Positions 31,338 to 33,606 of a stretch of 33,606 bases of DNA are shown one piece after another. The notes under the pieces are model-generated. The model was not told where the DNA came from and did not search any database. It saw only the letters and a list, made by a program, of their open reading frames with translations. The position numbers were made by a program, and so were the translations under genes. The DNA is from an uncultured Thioclava sp. (lineage in GTDB: Bacteria; Pseudomonadota; Alphaproteobacteria; Rhodobacterales; Rhodobacteraceae), in NCBI RefSeq assembly GCF_913064665.1, contig NZ_CAJYBT010000037.1:1-33606 (forward strand), read 5' to 3'. Within the stretch, counting starts at the first letter, position 1. Each line of letters begins with the position of its first letter.

Positions 31338-32393
31338 TCAATGATCGGCCTCTGGCGCGCCGACCGCTTCGCTTCCGCCCGAGGTGCCGCGTTCACGGTA
31401 GGGCGTGGTTTGGTAATGCGCGCGGTAGCATTTGGAGAAATGCGAGGGCGAGGCAAAGCCGCACGCCATCGCGACATTGATCACGCTCATCTCGGTTTGC
31501 ATCAGTAGATTGCGCGCCTTTTGCAGCCGCAATTCCATGTAATAGCGCTTGGGCGAGCGGTTCAGGTAACGACGGAACAGCCGTTCCAACTGGCGAGCAG
31601 ACATGCCCACTTCGGTGGCCAGCGCGGCCGGGCTGATCGGCTCTTCGATATTGCCCTCCATCTGGCCGATCACCTGTGCCAGTTTCGGGTGACGCACGCC
31701 GATACGGGTGGGAATCGACAGCCGCTGAGAATCGCGATCGGTGCGGATCGAGGAATGGATCATCTGATCGGCCACGGTATTGGCCAGTTGCTCGCCGTGA
31801 TCTATCGCGATCAAGCGCAGCATCAGATCAATCGAGGCGGTGCCGCCCGCCGTGCTCAGCCGGTTACCGTCAATGACAAACACGCTGCGCGTCAATTCGA
31901 CATCGGGGAAATCCTCGCTGAAGGCATCGGTGTTTTCCCAATGGATCGTGGCGCGCCGCCCATCAAGCAGCCCGGCCTCTGCCAGCGCCCAAGCGCCCGT
32001 GCACAAGCCCCCCATCGCCGCCCCGCGTCGCGCCTCACGGCGCAGCCAATTCAGCACCGGCTTGCTGATCGCCTCGGCCACATCAATCCCGCCGCACACC
32101 AAAACCGTGGAATCGCGCGACAATTCTTCCAACCCCAGATCGGTGCGAAACACCGCGCCATTGGAACAGGAGACGTCGCGCTTGCCCTCGCTGACCAGTT
32201 GCCATTCATACAGATCGCGGCCCGAAACCTGATTGGCCAGCCGCAGCGGCTCGATCGCGCTGGCGAAGGCCATCATCGTAAAGCGATCCAGCAGCAAGAA
32301 GGCAAAGCTGTGTTTGCGCGGGTTTTCCCCCAGCCGGATCGTGCCCTGCGACGGTGCGGGACGGCGATGCAGACGGGGCGGGCTTTGGGGCAT
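31338..32393 (-). CDS. GlxA-family AraC-type transcriptional regulator
   Basis: 351 residues. The N-terminal half is a DJ-1/PfpI-like (class I glutamine-amidotransferase-like) domain: [68 protein letters not shown] (the nucleophile-elbow Cys region). The C-terminal half is an AraC/XylS double helix-turn-helix: [22 protein letters not shown] and [25 protein letters not shown]. GbdR and CdhR, which respond to glycine betaine and carnitine, share this plan, so a quaternary-amine or amino-acid ligand is possible. The ATG at 32393 was chosen because the 34 earlier in-frame codons lack homology. It is divergent from the DAHP synthase and may or may not control the liv operon. Confidence 0.9.
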   Translation of the reverse strand: MPQSPPRLHRRPAPSQGTIRLGENPRKHSFAFLLLDRFTMMAFASAIEPLRLANQVSGRDLYEWQLVSEGKRDVSCSNGAVFRTDLGLEELSRDSTVLVCGGIDVAEAISKPVLNWLRREARRGAAMGGLCTGAWALAEAGLLDGRRATIHWENTDAFSEDFPDVELTRSVFVIDGNRLSTAGGTASIDLMLRLIAIDHGEQLANTVADQMIHSSIRTDRDSQRLSIPTRIGVRHPKLAQVIGQMEGNIEEPISPAALATEVGMSARQLERLFRRYLNRSPKRYYMELRLQKARNLLMQTEMSVINVAMACGFASPSHFSKCYRAHYQTTPYRERGTSGGSEAVGAPEADH

Positions 32394-32503
32394 GGGTGTG
32401 GTCTCGACATTGGGATGCGCACTACAGCGTGCACCGGAATTCCGTCGCCCCGCAAGAGCAACTCGCGCAGCGCCCGGGCGATTGTAGCTGCGCATTTTCG
32501 GGT

Positions 32504-32532
32504 TTGTCCTTGTGCGACGGCACGGCTATAAC
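32504..32532 (+). promoter_or_regulatory. sigma70-type promoter of the DAHP synthase gene
   Basis: TTGTCC (32504-32509) and TATAAC (32527-32532) are separated by exactly 17 bp. The predicted start near 32539 leaves a ~30-nt leader before the ATG. There is no leader peptide or attenuator in that short leader, so transcription control by attenuation is unlikely. Confidence 0.65.
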
Positions 32533-32569
32533 CGCCCTCGAACAAGAAAACCACGTTTTGGAGGATCAG

Positions 32570-33606
32570 ATGGGCAAGGGTTGGAGCAAATCGGACTGGC
32601 GCGCAAAACCGCGGGTTCAGATGCCTGACTATCCCGATGCCGCAGCGCTGAGCGCGGTTGAGGGCACCCTGTCGCGCATGCCCCCGTTGGTTTTTGCCGG
32701 CGAGGTACGCCGTCTCAAGGCGGATCTGGCGAAAGCCGCGCGAGGCGAGGCGTTCTTGCTGCAAGGGGGCGATTGCGCCGAAAGCTTTGGCGAGTTCTCT
32801 GCTGACAATATCCGCGACACCTTCAAGGTCATGCTGCAAATGGCCGTCGTGCTGACGTGGGGCGCGAAGGTGCCGGTGATCAAGGTCGGCCGGATGGCGG
32901 GGCAGTTTGCCAAGCCGCGCTCGGCCTCGACCGAGATGATCGGCGGCGTGGAATATCCCAGCTATCGCGGCGATATCATCAACGGGTTCGAGGCCACGAT
33001 GGACTCGCGCCAGCCCGACCCGAACCGAATGCTGCAGGCCTATACGCAGGCTGCGGCGTCGCTCAACCTGTTGCGGGCGTTCTCGACGGGGGGCTTTGCC
33101 GATATCCACCGCGTGCAAAGCTGGATCGCGGGCTTCACCGATGCCGATGAGGCCGAAAAATACCGTAAGGTCGCCGATCAGATCTCTGAGGCGATGGAAT
33201 TCATGCGCGCCGCTGGCGTGACCTCGGAAACCGCCCATGAACTTGGCGCGGTCGAGTTCTACACCAGCCACGAGGCGCTATTGCTGGAATATGAAGAGGC
33301 CCTGTGCCGCATCGATTCCACCACCGGTCTGCCGGTTGCGGGCACCGGCCACATGCTGTGGATCGGCGATCGCACGCGCCAGCCTGACGGCGCGCATGTC
33401 GAATTCTGCCGTGGCGTGCAAAACCCGATCGGTCTGAAATGCGGCCCCACCACCACCGAGGACGACCTCAAGGTGCTGATGGCCAAGCTGAACCCCGAAA
33501 ACGAGGCGGGCCGCCTGACCCTGATCGCGCGCTTTGGCGCGGGCAAGGTGGGCGATCATTTGCCGCGCCTCATTCGCACGGTCGAATCTGAGGGCGCCAA
33601 TGTCGT
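32570..33606 (+). CDS. aroG: class II 3-deoxy-7-phosphoheptulonate synthase (DAHP synthase), 3' end beyond window
   Basis: The first ~345 residues of the plant-type (class II) DAHP synthase, which condenses phosphoenolpyruvate and erythrose 4-phosphate, the first step of the shikimate pathway. Family features: the start [28 protein letters not shown] (the metal-binding Cys), [25 protein letters not shown], and [32 protein letters not shown] and [10 protein letters not shown] are near the window edge. The ATG at 32570 has GGAGG 5 nt upstream. No frameshift or internal stop is seen up to the edge. It is distinct from the AroFGH (class I) enzymes of E. coli; the symbol aroG is the usual label for this class. 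Confidence 0.97.
   Translation, partial: MGKGWSKSDWRAKPRVQMPDYPDAAALSAVEGTLSRMPPLVFAGEVRRLKADLAKAARGEAFLLQGGDCAESFGEFSADNIRDTFKVMLQMAVVLTWGAKVPVIKVGRMAGQFAKPRSASTEMIGGVEYPSYRGDIINGFEATMDSRQPDPNRMLQAYTQAAASLNLLRAFSTGGFADIHRVQSWIAGFTDADEAEKYRKVADQISEAMEFMRAAGVTSETAHELGAVEFYTSHEALLLEYEEALCRIDSTTGLPVAGTGHMLWIGDRTRQPDGAHVEFCRGVQNPIGLKCGPTTTEDDLKVLMAKLNPENEAGRLTLIARFGAGKVGDHLPRLIRTVESEGANV

Noticed and set aside
31521-32531. Plus-strand open frame (336 codons) opposite the GlxA-type regulator
   Set aside because: Antisense to clear DJ-1-like and AraC domains, no homology seen.

Overview
The window is about 33.6 kb of GC-rich chromosome from an alphaproteobacterium, most likely a Rhodobacteraceae (Rhodobacter/Roseobacter-type) member. 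The reasons are a circularly permuted two-piece tmRNA with the tag ANDNRAPVALAA, the trgAB-cysK locus known from Rhodobacter sphaeroides, a ChpT-type phosphotransferase, SspB-alpha, DUF4169 and ribbon-helix-helix small proteins, and intergenic repeats of the type common in this family. No phage, insertion sequence, CRISPR array or integrase is visible, so this looks like core chromosome with small lineage-specific additions.

Layout. 1-2.4 kb: tRNA-Asn and an MBL-fold hydrolase on the minus strand, then a divergent EnvZ-like histidine kinase. 2.5-5.5 kb: lon and an HU-like protein. 5.5-7.3 kb: two tRNA-Val genes (CAC and TAC), a pirin, and two identical tRNA-Asp genes. 7.3-9.1 kb: two tandem paralogous small membrane proteins leading into proA. 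9.1-10 kb: chpT facing away from a DUF3553 gene. 10-11.7 kb: the ornithine-lipid pair olsB-olsA. 11.7-16.9 kb: a minus-strand block of tmRNA, an NTF2/SnoaL-like protein, sspB, fumC, DUF4169 and RHH, interrupted by a plus-strand type III polyketide synthase plus ICMT-type methyltransferase cassette. 16.9-19.7 kb: an APC-like membrane protein divergent from a DNA photolyase. 19.8-25.9 kb: trgA-trgB-cysK-mscS-alaX, tightly packed and probably one operon. 25.9-31.1 kb: a complete branched-chain amino-acid ABC transporter, livJ-livG-livF-livH-livM, on the minus strand. 31.3-33.6 kb: a GlxA/AraC-type regulator, then the 5' part of a divergent class II DAHP synthase running off the edge.

Functional links. 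Protein quality control recurs: Lon, the tmRNA that adds the degradation tag, and SspB, which delivers tagged proteins to ClpXP. sspB and the tmRNA gene lie within about 700 bp of each other. The trgAB-cysK-mscS-alaX cluster combines cysteine synthesis, tellurite-resistance genes, a mechanosensitive channel and an alanyl-tRNA editing domain. The least expected part is the PKS/methyltransferase pair, which sits between fumC and the DUF4169-RHH pair and predicts an O-methylated alkylpyrone or alkylresorcinol lipid. It is close to the ornithine-lipid genes.
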